From Topomyia yanbarensis (taxonomy: Eukaryota > Arthropoda > Insecta > Diptera > Culicidae), in assembly GCF_030247195.1 (NCBI RefSeq), contig NC_080671.1, positions 11,671,343 to 11,735,342 of the forward strand: DNA of 64,000 bases, read 5' to 3'. Below are positions 11,536 to 23,106 of this stretch, one piece after another. Below the pieces are notes generated by a model. That model was not told where the DNA came from, did no database searches, and saw only the letters and a program-made list of their open reading frames with translations. The stretch's first letter is position 1. Every line of letters starts with the position of its first letter. A program made the position numbers and the translations under genes.

Positions 11536-12247
11536 TTTACTCTACTCTTTACTCTTTACTCTTTACTCTTTACTCTTTACTCTATACTCTTTACTCTTTA
11601 CTCTTTACTCTTTACTCTTTACTCTTTACTCTTTACTCTTTACTCTTTACTCTTTACTCTTTACTCTTTACTCTTTACTCTTTACTCTTTACTCTTTACT
11701 CTTTACTCTTTACTCTTTACTCTTTACTCTTTACTCTTTACTCTTTACTCTTTACTCTTTACTCTTTACTCTTTACTCTTTACTCTTTACTCTTTACTCT
11801 TTACTCTTTACTCTTTACTCTTTACTCTTTACTCTTTACTCTTTACTCTTTACTCTTTACTCTTTACTCTTTACTCTTTACTCTTTACTCTTTACTCTTT
11901 ACTCTTTACTCTTTACTCTTTACTCTTTACTCTTTACTCTTTACTCTTTACTCTTTACTCTTTACTCTTTACTCTTTACTCTTTACTCTTTACTCTTTAC
12001 TCTTTACTCTTTACTCTTTACTCTTTACTCTTTACTCTTTACTCTTTACTCTTTACTCTTTACTCTTTACTCTTTACTCTTTACTCTTTACTCTTTACTC
12101 TTTACTCTTTACTCTTTACTCTTTACTCTTTACTCTTTACTCTTTACTCTTTACTCTTTACTCTTTACTCTTTACTCTTTACTCTTTACTCTTTACTCTT
12201 TACTCTTTACTCTTTACTCTTTACTCTTTACTCTTTACTCTTTACTC
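11536..12247 (+). repeat. (TTTACTC)n heptanucleotide array, ~100 copies
   Basis: A 712-bp stretch is an almost perfect tandem array of TTTACTC; the visible variants are near its left end (TCTACTC at about 11541, TATACTC at about 11582). Because seven is not a multiple of three and the 21-nt superperiod has no stop on the plus strand, all three plus frames stay open (a repeating LLFTLYS heptapeptide). Those long frames are an artefact, not a gene. The complement, GAGTAAA, is not the canonical insect telomere repeat TTAGG. Confidence 0.97.
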
Positions 12248-12249
12248 TA

Positions 12250-12750
12250 TGCACTATTTAGTTTTTCAGAAAGCAGTAAACTACTTAATCTAAACGACAT
12301 CTGTATATACCATCAAGCATATTTTTTCAAAATTTACCTAATATGTCCCTATTATTGCAATGGAATTACCTCCACCATAAATTACTAGGAAGGTTTTCCG
12401 CGAACTTCTACCCCGTCGGCTGCTGAAACACGAGTAGCACTTTATTCTCCAGTAGTTTTCTATCCACTGTTTCGTTTATTATTGTCATATAAATCACGCA
12501 GATAGCGATCACTGTGTAAACTTTTGAGCTAACCTGTTTTCCTCGAAATGGTGACGGAAAATTTGACACCACCGCTTCTGTAGCTTTAATCAAAATTCTC
12601 CCAACGGTAGCTCCGGGGACAGAAGCCAAATTATCATGAAATAGTGGATTTAGGTAAATTCATTGCAATACACATTTTCAAGGCAATTGTTTGCTAAATT
12701 AGTTATGGAATTTGCGTTTCAATTTTGTCTCATCAGAATCTGACACTAAC
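12250..12750. other. No recognised feature
   Basis: AT-rich flank. A 74-codon minus frame at 12408-12629 has a hydrophobic patch (TVIAICVIYM) but no family I recognise and no visible splice context, so I do not call it a gene. Confidence 0.35.
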
Positions 12751-12756
12751 CTGGTG

Positions 12757-12849
12757 ACAGGACTAAACTAGCACCGGATTGGTCAAAAATATTAATAGAG
12801 TGTTTTCGTTTTTGGAGCTAGCGTCAATCCGGTGCTAGCTGAGTCCTGT
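12757..12849. repeat. 93-bp hairpin repeat
   Basis: Arms 12757-12781 and 12825-12849 are near-perfect inverted copies (ACAGGACTAAACTAGCACCG facing CGGTGCTAGCTGAGTCCTGT) around an AT-rich ~43-nt loop. This is consistent with a tiny MITE or a palindrome arm pair. No gene is involved. Confidence 0.7.
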
Positions 12850-13045
12850 AATTTAGTTTTTAAGCCCATAACGCGTAATTTAGTTTTAAGTAATTTAGCA
12901 AATTTTTTTACAGTATGCTTTTAACGTGCTACTACTTCAATTGTTATTTACATCCTTCAATTCGTGTCTTTTAAATTTTAATTTCAGTAAGTTTAATTTC
13001 AAATTAATTATGCTTCCTTCATTCCGTTCCTTTTATCATCATCTC

Positions 13046-13177
13046 GCCAACATCGTCGAGGTCACACATATTCCAGATCCGTCTCAAGTTCACAAAAAAA
13101 ATAACACCACAAAGAATAGGCGTGATAGAGATTGATCACACCGGATTGTGACAGACAAATCTGTTTCGTTAAATATT
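13046..13177 (+). repeat. 130-bp dispersed repeat, copy 1
   Basis: It is nearly identical to 23131-23259 in the same orientation, beginning GCCAACATCGTCGAGGTCAC and ending around GTGACAGACAAATC. It contains the palindromic word TGATCACACCGG. Here it lies without the surrounding palindrome seen at copy 2. Confidence 0.8.
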
Positions 13178-13189
13178 TCGATAAATCTC

Positions 13190-15820
13190 GAGAAGGCAAT
13201 CAAACACGTGTCAAAAGCCTACCCGGTTTCGGTCCCTAAACAAATGGCACTGTCCAAGCTATGCGATCAATTAAACAGCATAGCAGCAAAGATTATTGTA
13301 GCGGTTCTGACGATCTGTCAAAACAAATTATCTAATCAGTTTTGAGGTGGACCGTTCTACCGTTGTCTAGTGTTGCCTATTACAATTCATAATTCTACCA
13401 AATAGCACTTAAGTTAATGTGCCATCAGATATCATGAGAAATGACGAATTCTAGTCAGCCTTACCAGGTTCTTCATATAACTCCTGCTCAGTTGGCTGTG
13501 ACCCACCGCCGAACTCTGGACATAATTTATTCGTCTTGATCAACGCTGTCTTTGATTATGTCTTTTTCTCCTAAACATACGCTCAGGATAATACTTTTCG
13601 GGGTGTAAAAATATAACCTCAAGATCAAGATTGATATCCATTCCGCCGGGTGGAGTGTGTGACGGGCGGTTGTAAGCTGAGGTGAGATTGCTTCCCGATA
13701 GCAACCGCTCGGTAACCGGAGCCCCCAGGTGATTTGTTATCCGCGTTCACAATAATAACGAGCGATGTTTCACGGTGCCGGTCACAGAACCGAAGCGATC
13801 ATCTATTAGCATTGCGGGGACTTATTCGCTTGTTGAAAAACAGATTATTTACTCTCCTACCAGGTTTACACCGAGCTTTTGTTGCGATGATCTGAGTATT
13901 AATTTTGAAGCTGATACAATCGCGGGAATGTGGTGGCATTCAAGGAATAGTGATCAAACTTCAGCAACTAGATTATCATAATTTTATGCTTTATTCTGTT
14001 TCTAAATATTCTCGTGTCTACATTGATTTCCGATTCACAAAATCTGTTCTAATTTGTAACGCAGGAAAGAAACTTGTTAAATTCCAAAAATATTTAATGG
14101 TTCACTCACCTCGACAATTTCAATTTTTTCTTCAGAATTAATTCATGATCTGTTATGGGAACCCGACTGCACATGCCCCGGTATCCCGTCATTCAGTGCT
14201 GCGCCTTTTCACCGGTAGTAATTCGTATCGTGCTGTAGTCTTTAGTGCCGCTCTTCCTGAGCTCTTCGTTACCCAAAAAAAACCCCAAAGAAATGAACAC
14301 AAAAACTCCAACCAGGAAGACCTCTCGTTAGGCCGGCACTTTAAACGCAAAACAATCAAGCGTGATGGGGCAAAAGCCCCATAAGGTAAGTGACAGAGCG
14401 CTGCCAACCAGCCAGCTTCTACGCGGCACGGCGGCGGGTTCGGCTGTGAAATCACCTTCGCCATCCGCTTCGCTCAGGCTTCGTGCCCGGCCGCCAGTCA
14501 GCAGTGCTTCCTTCGCCAAATGATGCTGTTTCGCGTGCACTCGAGCTCTCTCTGTTGGGGTCAGATTGGGACCCCTCCGGGCTCTGAATCCGACAGGCCG
14601 GCGAGTGCACAACAAGATCGGACCACCCAAGTTGAGAAATTTTTCCCTCTGAGTTATGTTCACAATCAAAATTTTTCCGATACACAATTTCGCCTCGTTT
14701 TGTTTGGCGTGCGGATGGCTGTTTGGCAATTGGTTTTGGATGGGTTGGGAAAAGTCTTATTATTTTCTTGATTGTTTTTATAATTAGCAGTTCATTATTT
14801 TTGTTCAGCGTACATCTTTTTGCAATGTAATTTACTTTTAATTTGATACGGTTCAAAGGTTAGCTTAATAGAGCCGTGGATATTTTATATATTTACAGGG
14901 TGAAATTAAAATTACGAAACACATGGTCCGTTATATTTCAAATTGATATATTTAGAAAGTATGTAAGTTCTAGACAGCAATCCTTTAGGTGTCTTCATCG
15001 TCAACTATTTCTTTACATTTTCATTTTCTCCATCAGCATCCAGTTATCGATGCAGCGCGGCTGCCGCTGCTAATGGTGATGTTTTCGCGTGTGTGCATTA
15101 ATAAAAGAATCGCTGGGAATCGGCCTGTTGTCTTTATGGGATACCTCGGTCGAGGCTGGTTCCTTCATTCCCAACCGCTACCACCTCACCCCAACGTCAG
15201 CCAAGATTCAAACATCGATAAAGTCATGAGCGAGCCTCGTCGCAGATCTGTTCCGTTTCCATCAGTTTTGTTGCCCTCTAATTGTTTTTGCTTTTTTTTG
15301 TTCCGAAACGTTGTGGCATCGTTGTGGCAGCCTTCAGCCAGCGCGCGGTGCGGATTTGTATCTGTTGATGCAAAAGGGTTCATGCATTCTGGCGGCGGAT
15401 ACATCGATCTAAATTTCGCCTTTGCTCTTCCTTTTGCCGGACTCCACCTTTGGGGCATTAGTCAGCTGCAGTCCGAGCGGCGATGAATCGGAGTGGCGTG
15501 TGCTTTTGTTTAGACTACCACGAATAGGTGTCTGGGCGAGTGAGGATTTCGTGCTGCAAACTTGGTAATTGAAATTGGGCGATCTTGTTTGTCAATTAAG
15601 ATAAACTAACTGAAGGAAGATGGATTCTTGATTGGATGTTCAGAGCGATGCAAATTCAAGTAATTGTTTTTTTTTTGGTATCTGGTATTTTTTGGTATTT
15701 GATGTCAGTCAAACAAGTATATCTGTCTAAATAATACAGTGGAAATTGAACCGAAAGATTCTATAAAATTTATACCACTTATGGAATCCGCTCGAAAATA
15801 GATTAAGTAGCGTATCTTTT
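13190..15820. other. No recognised feature over 2.6 kb
   Basis: Several moderately long open frames overlap on both strands at 14145-14860 and 14989-15486, where GC content rises, but none shows a domain I recognise and they contradict each other in strand. The GC-richer blocks (14320-14640 and 15030-15500) could be exonic or regulatory DNA of a host gene; I have no positive evidence. Confidence 0.3.
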
Positions 15821-15826
15821 ATTAAA

Positions 15827-16795
15827 GCTGAAGCTTCGACTGGTACTGCTCGCCTTTTAAGTAATGATAACTTCCAGACGTGTGTGACGTCATTGGATCA
15901 TCAAAGCTGCGTCGCTTCGTAAATCTGTTTGGTCTTCAAGCATGCAGCGTTAGTCCGTCAGGTAACATTAGTAGCAGTATATGTCCTGCTGAAGCTTCGC
16001 TTGGAACTGCTTGTCTCTCAAATAATGACAACTCTCAGGAGTATGGGTTATCTGGCGATCATCTTTGGAATGATGTGCAGGAATTTCAGGAATCGACTCT
16101 TGACGCAGACTTGGATGGTAAACTGACGATTTATTACCAGAACGTCCGAGGCCTACGCACAAAAATCGATGAAGTTTTCCTAGCAATCTCTTCTTCTCAT
16201 TACGACGTAATTGTGCTCACCGAGACTTGGCTAGATGATAGGATTCATTCTCGTCAGCTTTTTGGTGATACATATGCTGTTTATCGAAACGATCGCAGAA
16301 CAGCCGTAAATCACGCGGAGGGGGCGTACTCATCGCCATGTCTACTGCATTGAATAGTTTCGTCGGTCCAACACCTGTTGACGTTTCACTTGAACAGATA
16401 TTCGTTAAACTGAAGCTACCTGGTCGTTTTGTCAGCATCGGTGTAATTTACTTACCACCAGATCGTAAGAGTGATCTAATCAGTGCAAACAACCATATCC
16501 GATCGATTGATGCTGTTTATTCTTGCCTTGCCTTATTGTTTGGAGACTACAATCAGTCTGGCCTCATTTGGGATACACATGACAATGTCGCACCTGTAGT
16601 CAACGTTCTTCGCTCTTATATTTCTACCGCTTGCGTTGCGCTATTGGATGGATTCAGCTTCAACTGTATCACACAAATTAATAGCACTGAAAATCGTTAC
16701 GGTCGTATCCTGGACTTTGTCAGATCCACGAACCTGCTGAATCTATTTCTGCGATTGACTCAAATCATCCTCCCGTACAGGGGCGGCGAAACACT
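15827..16795 (+). pseudogene. Broken Jockey-superfamily LINE ORF2, endonuclease part
   Basis: The frame 15880-16353 carries IYYQNVRGLRTKIDE, then DVIVLTETWLDD with the catalytic Glu of an APE-type endonuclease. The frame shifts near 16310, where the neighbouring frame reads RGGGVLIA and continues in 16338-16790 with IGVIYLPPD and GDYNQ, the last corresponding to the GDFN motif. A further shift near 16760 gives DSNHPPV, equivalent to the terminal SDH motif. A ~58-bp segment starting GCTGAAGCTTCG is present twice (15827 and 15990), so the N-terminal region contains an internal duplication. The RT domain of the same kind of element lies 4.8 kb downstream at 21600-23106; whether the two are parts of one insertion is unclear because the linker is missing. 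Confidence 0.75.
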
Positions 16796-16799
16796 TTAC

Positions 16800-17765
16800 G
16801 CCCGAGTGGGTAGAAAGCATAGGGTGAGGGGTACATTAGTAATATTTTTTTCCGTTTTCGCAATGCACACGTTTAGTAATCACACGGGCTTGGAAATCGA
16901 AGCACTGAATAGAAGCAGGCATAGTTCATTCTCTCAAACACTCACGAGTGTATGCATGCTTACCACTGCTCTCAAAACCACCCATCGTGTGTAGTCTGTA
17001 TTCGGCTATTTTTTACCTTCGTGAATGTGTATATATGATGAATATATATTCCTTTGAAGCCATCTGCTGTGCAATGCTTCGCAGGCGCTATTGAGCCGTG
17101 AAGCAACATCATTCAGAGAAAATTTTTGCCGATAAGAGAGGCCTACTATACAGCTCAGTTCTCTCCCATTTTCATGAGATTGCGATGGTCTAGCAGAAAA
17201 CATCCATCAGATTGTTATTAGCAAGGGGTACATTTCGCAAGCGATTTTATCCCTGATTTTGAACCTGTATGTACATATAAATAACTTTACTTGGGTAATA
17301 TCGGGTAATTTTAGGTCGCTGATCACAATTGAAGTCTCAATTGTTATAGTCGTAGTAGGGGGAGGAATGAGATAGGACTTAAAGTATGCTTTTTCTGGCG
17401 ATTCAGAGTGCTAGGATGTTCAGCCAATTTACATATTTTAATGCAACATTTATGCAATATGTTCATTAATTTTCATTGCAAACTATTTCAAATTGAGTAA
17501 GTGACCGTGGATCTCCGAGAGCGTTTTAAAAACAAAATTGTTTCATGGTGTACATTATAACGGAGCAATATCTATTGAACCAATCGGGCGGTTGACGGTG
17601 ATATTGAAAATGTAACTTTTTTCAAGAGCGTGCAATTCGCCAATGAATTTTAATCTATCAAACCCCGAATTTTCCACTTTGACTAATAAGCTTTGGTAAG
17701 CAATCTTTAGGTTAGATATATCTTATTCGATTAATAACCAAAATCATTTAATAAATTTCAGTGGG
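16800..17765. other. No recognised feature
   Basis: AT-rich sequence following the endonuclease remnant. The plus frame of the remnant runs on to 16994, but the residues after 16795 no longer resemble the LINE. Confidence 0.35.
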
Positions 17766-17770
17766 TGCTG

Positions 17771-18148
17771 GATCATTAGGCCGAAAGCCGGTAGGCCGAA
17801 AGTCGTTCGGCCGAATGCCATTAGGCTGAAGTGGTCACTAGGCCAAAAGATACCATTCATAAATTACGTAACGCAAAAATTGCCCAGAATTGACTCCCCC
17901 CATGTAACAAATTGTCACAAATTTCGCCATCCCCCTTCCCATATTATGCAACAAATTCCCAGTATTTTTTTTTTCGGTGAAAACATGTTATGTAACGATC
18001 TAGCTACGTAATTTATGAATGGCCCCAAAGCCATTTGGCCGAACTATTCATTAGGCCGAATGGACCTTTAGGCCGAATGGGCAATTAGGCCGAATGGGCA
18101 ATTACGCCGAATGGTTCATTAGGCCGAATTAGGTCATTATACCGAACT
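17771..18148 (+). repeat. GGCCGAA-type degenerate minisatellite
   Basis: At least ten copies of AGGCCGAA (some AGGCTGAA or ACGCCGAA) recur at roughly 15-20 bp spacing in two blocks, 17771-17850 and 18027-18148. The blocks are separated by a small hairpin element (17851-18026). I recall similar TTCGGCC(T/A) repeats in many arthropod genomes. There is no coding meaning. Confidence 0.75.
17851..18026. mobile_element. MITE-like hairpin, 'CATAAATTACGTA' termini
   Basis: CCATTCATAAATTACGTA at 17853-17870 is an exact inverted copy of 18005-18022. The interior contains a C-rich stretch. A related but shorter element lies at 18353-18466. The element splits the GGCCGAA minisatellite and so was inserted into it. 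Confidence 0.75.
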
Positions 18149-18352
18149 GGAAACATTCTATGCACGGTGATTAATTTAGGAATCATATCCTGCCGGAAAA
18201 TACTTTAATTAGAGGTCCGCCCTTCCTTGACCATGAAGTACAATATATGCTCGTTTTGTGTAATATACATGTTCATGGCAGAAATAAGAAATAGTACCCG
18301 TTTCTTATGAAAATAATATTTTTCTTATTGATTTCATTTTTCATACTTGTTT

Positions 18353-18466
18353 TATGATATTACGTAAGAAAGGGCAAACCCTCCCTCCCCCTTAGATAAG
18401 AATTCGTAAGATATTTTGAAACTCCCCCTCCCCCCATATTCCCTTACGTAATTAGTGTATGGCCCC
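18353..18466. mobile_element. Second member of the ACGTAA hairpin family
   Basis: TTACGTAAG at 18360-18368 faces CTTACGTAA at 18443-18451. The right end continues as TAGTGTATGGCCCC, like the ATGAATGGCCCC end of 17851-18026. The interior is C-rich (CCCTCCCTCCCCC), as in that copy. Confidence 0.65.
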
Positions 18467-18504
18467 TTGTTTGCAATTTCTAGACAAAATGACAAACCTT
18501 CATT

Positions 18505-18680
18505 AAGGACGTGGCCGGCGTCGGTATTGATCAGCATGCAGGGATCAATATAGATTGTACAATGTGGCTCATCATGTTATTCCCAAGCATGTTGTTCCAA
18601 TGAACATTTTGCAACCAAATTTGGTTCTGGCCAATAACGGAGTAGCAACTACGGGTGATCTCTTATGCTTATGCTTAAAA
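18505..18680 (+). repeat. Probable LINE 3'-end fragment with hexamer tail, copy 1
   Basis: It shares AAGGACGTGGCCGGCG at 18507 and AACGGAGTAGCAACTACG near 18635 with the copy at 20330-20620, in the same order and spacing (about 120 bp). It ends in TTATGCTTATGCTT, a short hexamer-like tail of the sort found at the 3' ends of some non-LTR retrotransposons. The assignment to a LINE 3' end is inference. Confidence 0.5.
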
Positions 18681-18684
18681 TGAC

Positions 18685-20325
18685 AAACCTTTCATTATGC
18701 CAGATTTTAAAAATTGAGTTAGATTTTCCCAAATTTAACAAAAAGACGATTGATGCATGTTCTATGAAGACTAAAATGTATGTCAAATTATTTACTTTTG
18801 GCTTTACTACCAAGAATCTTTATAGATTAGCTTCGCAACATTTGGAAAACAAATCAAAACTGAAACTGCTCTAACATAACTCAATCTCTCCGCCCACCAA
18901 ATCTAAAAAAGCTGAATCCCTCTGGTACAAAGACTCGCCATCTCTAACGTTTGTTTACCATTTATCTGACAGTGAAATTTCAATCGACAATTCAACTATC
19001 TAGGATTGAATTGTATAGCCATTAAAACCTTTCTAGATTCTCAAGCTCTTTGTATGCACGAACTCTCTCAACGTACAAAATAATTCATTTATTCAACTTT
19101 AAAATAAATTTAATAATTTTTTTTTGAAAAGAATCCTATGAATTTGTTTTTTCGTGGATATAAAGCATAATTTAAGCTATATTTTACATATTTTTTCTGC
19201 GCATCTGGTTCAAATGCTAGAACAGATTATGTTACACAATGAATGTTTACAGTGACCCGTTTTTATCAGCCCCCTGGTGTACGTTATGGGGAAATTGACA
19301 AAATCGGTACATATTTATTCTTTCTTTTTAATAGCCCAAAGCTGTTAAAATATTTTTTCTTTAGTCCCTAAACATGGTCTCATTATCCTTTCTTATTATT
19401 TAGTAGGAATTTCTTAAAGGGAGTTTCCCTGCGCAAAATTTAAAAAAAATGTTTTTGTTTTTGCATGTTTTCCATCCTTTTACGATGTAGGATGAATTCG
19501 GACCTCCCTAGGAGGCAATTCAGACCATCATTTTTTAATTTTGTTTGTAATGGAATCATGTTGACTTATATATCTTTATTGGAGAAACTCCTTAAGAAGC
19601 AAAAAGAATGTGTTAAAAAGTTGCTGCCGATTTGGGCATTGTGCATTATCTTTGCTGTGGCGTGCAATCAAGTGCGCCGATGCGAGCCGTTGAAGCTTCG
19701 TACGCTCATTTAGCATAAAAGTGGTAAACGTTTTGAAAATATCTGCGTTTTCACCCAAAACAAAAATCATTTCATAAAATAGGAACCATGAGCTTTACCA
19801 TAACACTTGTTATTTTTTCACCTTTATTTGCTACTTTAATCACGATTTTGCCATTAATTTTTGTTTTGAGCATAGCATAAAATTGAGGAGAAAGTATGTA
19901 ATACATTATTATGATAATATCACGATTTAATCAAGGTAACTGTTAATTATAATAAAATTTAATTAGGTATCAACTTTTCTATTACGAGATAGCTTGAAGC
20001 AGTAAGCAGAATTGTACCAGAACTATCTTATTATTCTAGTATTGTGGAGTTTCACCGGAACAAAGAAACAAGAAAAATAACATTTTCACTTGTCGATTGA
20101 AAAATTCTGTTAAATATAAGCAACACTCCCGATAGCCGGCTGTCCGGAGTTTAAGTTGCATATTTCGCGCACCAATAATTTCTGTATTAATACAACAAAC
20201 GATAAATCTAATCTCAATTCTCGGCAGCCGGCTGCCCAGAGCAATAAATACATGATAACGCTTCAGAGAGTTGCATAGATCGTATCATTTATCAAGGTGA
20301 ATCCTGATCTATGTAGCTATTGATC
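18685..20325. other. No recognised feature over 1.6 kb
   Basis: AT-rich DNA. The word TTTTGTTTTGAGCATAGCAT occurs here at about 19860 and again at about 20616, and AGCCGGCTG(T/C)CC occurs at 20135 and 20226; these suggest further degraded repeats. No gene is supported. Confidence 0.35.
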
Positions 20326-20329
20326 CCAT

Positions 20330-20640
20330 CCCACTAACCAAAATTCCTTCCCGTGACAACCGCAGAGATGCAGAGGTATACACGGTCTCTATAACAACGG
20401 TTGTCACACTAACATTCCCTTCCTTCCCCGATGACTGTAAGGACGTGGCCGGCGCCGTTATTGACCTCAAAATTTAGAACCCTCGAAACGTGCACATTGA
20501 GGATGGAAAGCTACTCCCAGGCTCCATTCGTTGATTCTCTGTGCAATTTTGCTTGTTCTGGTCAATCACGGAGTAGCAACTACGAATTGTATGGTCATCA
20601 TGCTCATGCTCAATTTTTGTTTTGAGCATAGCATAAAAAT
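20330..20640 (+). repeat. Probable LINE 3'-end fragment with hexamer tail, copy 2
   Basis: A longer copy of the 18505-18680 repeat. It contains GTGACAACCGCAGAGATGCA near 20353, AAGGACGTGGCCGGCG at 20441 and CACGGAGTAGCAACTACG near 20566, and ends with CATCATGCTCATGCTCA, a clear short tandem tail. Tails of this kind resemble mosquito RTE/JAM1-like 3' ends as I remember them, but the family is unconfirmed. Confidence 0.5.
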
Positions 20641-20644
20641 GAAA

Positions 20645-21600
20645 CACGTATCTCCTTACTAAAAAACTGTAGAATGTAAAAATTAATGTTTCAGAATAGC
20701 GCTTCCACGAATATCTACGACAGTCAAAAAATCTTACCATTTTCTGAGAAATCGAGAGGGACTCAACCACCCCCACGTTCTTAATGGCACCGGCACCAGG
20801 TTCCTTTATTCATTATATTTTCTACAAATGCCCTATGCAAGATTTCGGATCGAAAGCGTGATGGCGAACGCACGATGGCCTTTGCACTCAGCGGGAGGCA
20901 GGTGTAAATGTGGCATCTGAGTTCGTAAACGGTTTGTCTATGCGCGGGTAATGCCACCAATGCGAAGGTCCAATGCTTCTACCGCTCGTGTATCGCCCGG
21001 ACGCGACAAAATACTGCTCTTGTACGTAAATGATAAGTACCTATATGACGAACGCTTTTCATTCCCGTATTTTCACCAGTCAAAGTGGTAAAAAAATGTT
21101 TGCTTCATCCCGTGTAGTAAGGCGTGAAGCAGAATGCCTCATTCTCATTATAAACTAACGATAATGAAGCATTCGTCGTATACCAGTTCAACGTGCAAGT
21201 GTATTCATGAAGAGTGTCATCGGACAGCGCAGATTCGATGCAAGAGAGACGCAACTTTTCAGTTTTGAGAATGCTTCTTTCGTCATGCATCTGTTTTGGG
21301 GAAGGCATGGATTTCCTCTCGCCGGGAGGGTAAGTTCATTCAAGTACTCAGCTTTCTCACGTTTAGCTGATTGCGTCAGGCATAGGTTCTCATTTACGCA
21401 TGAGAATGAGTGCTCTCTTGCAAGGGGGAAATCGCTATATTCGTTCATTTGAAGCTTCACAATCCAAGCCCTGACGCTTACATTACATTCACATTAAGTC
21501 ACGTTCGTTTATGCAAATGGAATTGTGGTACATTGATGTTTTCAAATGTGTGTAGTACGAGATACATGCGTTGCACATCTAAATTTTTTAAAATGGTTCA
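20645..21600. other. No recognised feature
   Basis: Short open frames exist on both strands around 21100-21460, overlapping each other, without recognisable domains. Confidence 0.3.
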
Positions 21601-21609
21601 AAATTTCGA

Positions 21610-23062
21610 GTGGGTAATTACCTACAGTGTTGTTATCCCTTCAGCTGGAGAAGGTCAGTTATGTTTCCTGTATTCAAAAAAGGAGATCGGCGAAATGTTG
21701 AAAATTACAGAGGAATAACATCGTTGTTTGCCTGCTCCAAAGTTTTTGAACGATGTGCTCTCCGCATCCAGTCAAAGCTACATTTCTCCTGATCGACATG
21801 GATTCATCCCAAAAAGATCAACCTCCACGAATCTCGCTCAGTTTGCTTCATTCTGCTTGCGTAACATGGACGCTGGTGCTCAGATTGACACTGTATATAC
21901 CGACTTGAAATCAGCATTTGACAGAGTTGATCACGCAATACTTCTGGAACGGTTGAAATTAATAGGAGTGTCATCAGATCTGATTCGTTGGCTCGAATCA
22001 TATCTGAGAGATCGAACACTTGTAGTAAAAATTGGATGTGTGTTTTCTGCCCCATTTTCGAACAACTCGGATGTTCCTCAAGGAAATAATTTGGGCCCAC
22101 TCTTATTCACACTCTCTATCAATGATCTAGCTACAGTATTACCACCGGGTTGTCGTATATTCTACGCTGATGATGTTAAATTATACATGATCATCAAGTG
22201 CATCAGGGATTGCTTAGCTTTACAACAGCTCTTGGACACTTTCAATGACTGGTGCTCCTTAAACTTGCTTACAATTAGTATTCATAAATGCAATGTTATA
22301 TCGTATCATCGCAAGCACAAACCAATTTCATACGACTACTGTATTGGAGAACAGCATCTTGAGCGTGTACTACAAGTGTGTGACCTTGGAGTCACTTTGG
22401 ATTCTGCACTCACTTTCCGACCTCATTTCGACTATATTATTAACAAGGCAAACCGCCAGATGGGATTCATGTTTAAAATTTCTAATGAATTTAATGACCC
22501 TCTCTGTCTCCATTCACTTTACTGCGCATTGCTACGGTCTAACTCCGTAATATGGTGTCCGTATCAAGCAACATGGATAGCAAGAATTGAAGCAATTCAA
22601 AGAAAATTCGTTCGTTATGTACTAAGACGCCTTCCGTGGCAGGACCCTATTAATCTCCCGCCATACGAAGACAGCTGTAGATTATTGGGTCTGCACACGC
22701 TTGAAGCGAGAAGGAGAGTAGCCCAAGCTGTTTTTGTCGCTAAGATTCTTCTAGGAGAGTTAGATACGCCGGAATTATTGGGTCAACTCCACATCTATGC
22801 ACCGGAACGTGTACTCCGTCAACGAAGCTTTTTGCTGTTGGAACACAGGAACTCCCGGTATGGTAGCCATGATCCAATTCGCTTCATGTCTGCCACATTC
22901 AACGAAGTGTTTGCGGATTTCGATTTCAACGTGTTTATTGTTACGTTCTGTATTGTGTATTCATTTGAAAAGATATGGGATTTTTATGCCAATTTGAGTA
23001 TAGTTTATGTTTCACTCAAATTGGCTTTTCCCCATCCCTTCATATTCATTAAGACCAACTAG
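21610..23062 (+). pseudogene. Jockey-superfamily LINE reverse transcriptase (5' part lost)
   Basis: The first frame (21610-21770) reads WRRSVMFPVFKKGDRRN then NYRGITSLFACSKVFE, the entry motifs of a LINE reverse transcriptase. After an apparent one-base shift near 21750 the frame 21728-23062 continues with YISPDRHGFIPKRSTSTN, YTDLKSAFDRVDHAIL (first catalytic Asp), DVPQGNNLGPLLF and IFYADDVKLY (catalytic YADD intact), then the thumb and C-terminal region. Endonuclease and linker are missing, and the last ~50 codons look like a shifted frame. It is followed by an A-rich 3' tail at 23068-23106. It may be the 3' half of the element whose endonuclease lies at 15827-16795. Not functional as it stands. 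Confidence 0.85.
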
Positions 23063-23067
23063 GTCAG

Positions 23068-23106
23068 ATGAAAATAAATGAATGAATAAAGAAATAAATA
23101 AATAAA
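23068..23106 (+). repeat. A-rich/AAATGA 3' tail of the LINE
   Basis: GAAAATAAATGAATGAATAA and further AAATA units follow the RT frame and mark the 3' end of the plus-strand LINE before unrelated palindromic sequence starts at 23107. Confidence 0.6.

Noticed and set aside
11536..12247. Heptamer array as an interstitial telomere
   Set aside because: TTTACTC or GAGTAAA is not a known insect telomere repeat, and Diptera generally lack telomerase repeats.
11456..12388. 310-codon and 264-codon open frames with LLFTLYS repeats
   Set aside because: They are translations of the (TTTACTC)n array; all three plus frames are open for the same trivial reason.
14328..14856. Overlapping 133- and 134-codon minus frames as host exons
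   Set aside because: No recognisable domain, conflicting frames on both strands and no clear splice signals; GC-rich composition alone explains the open frames.
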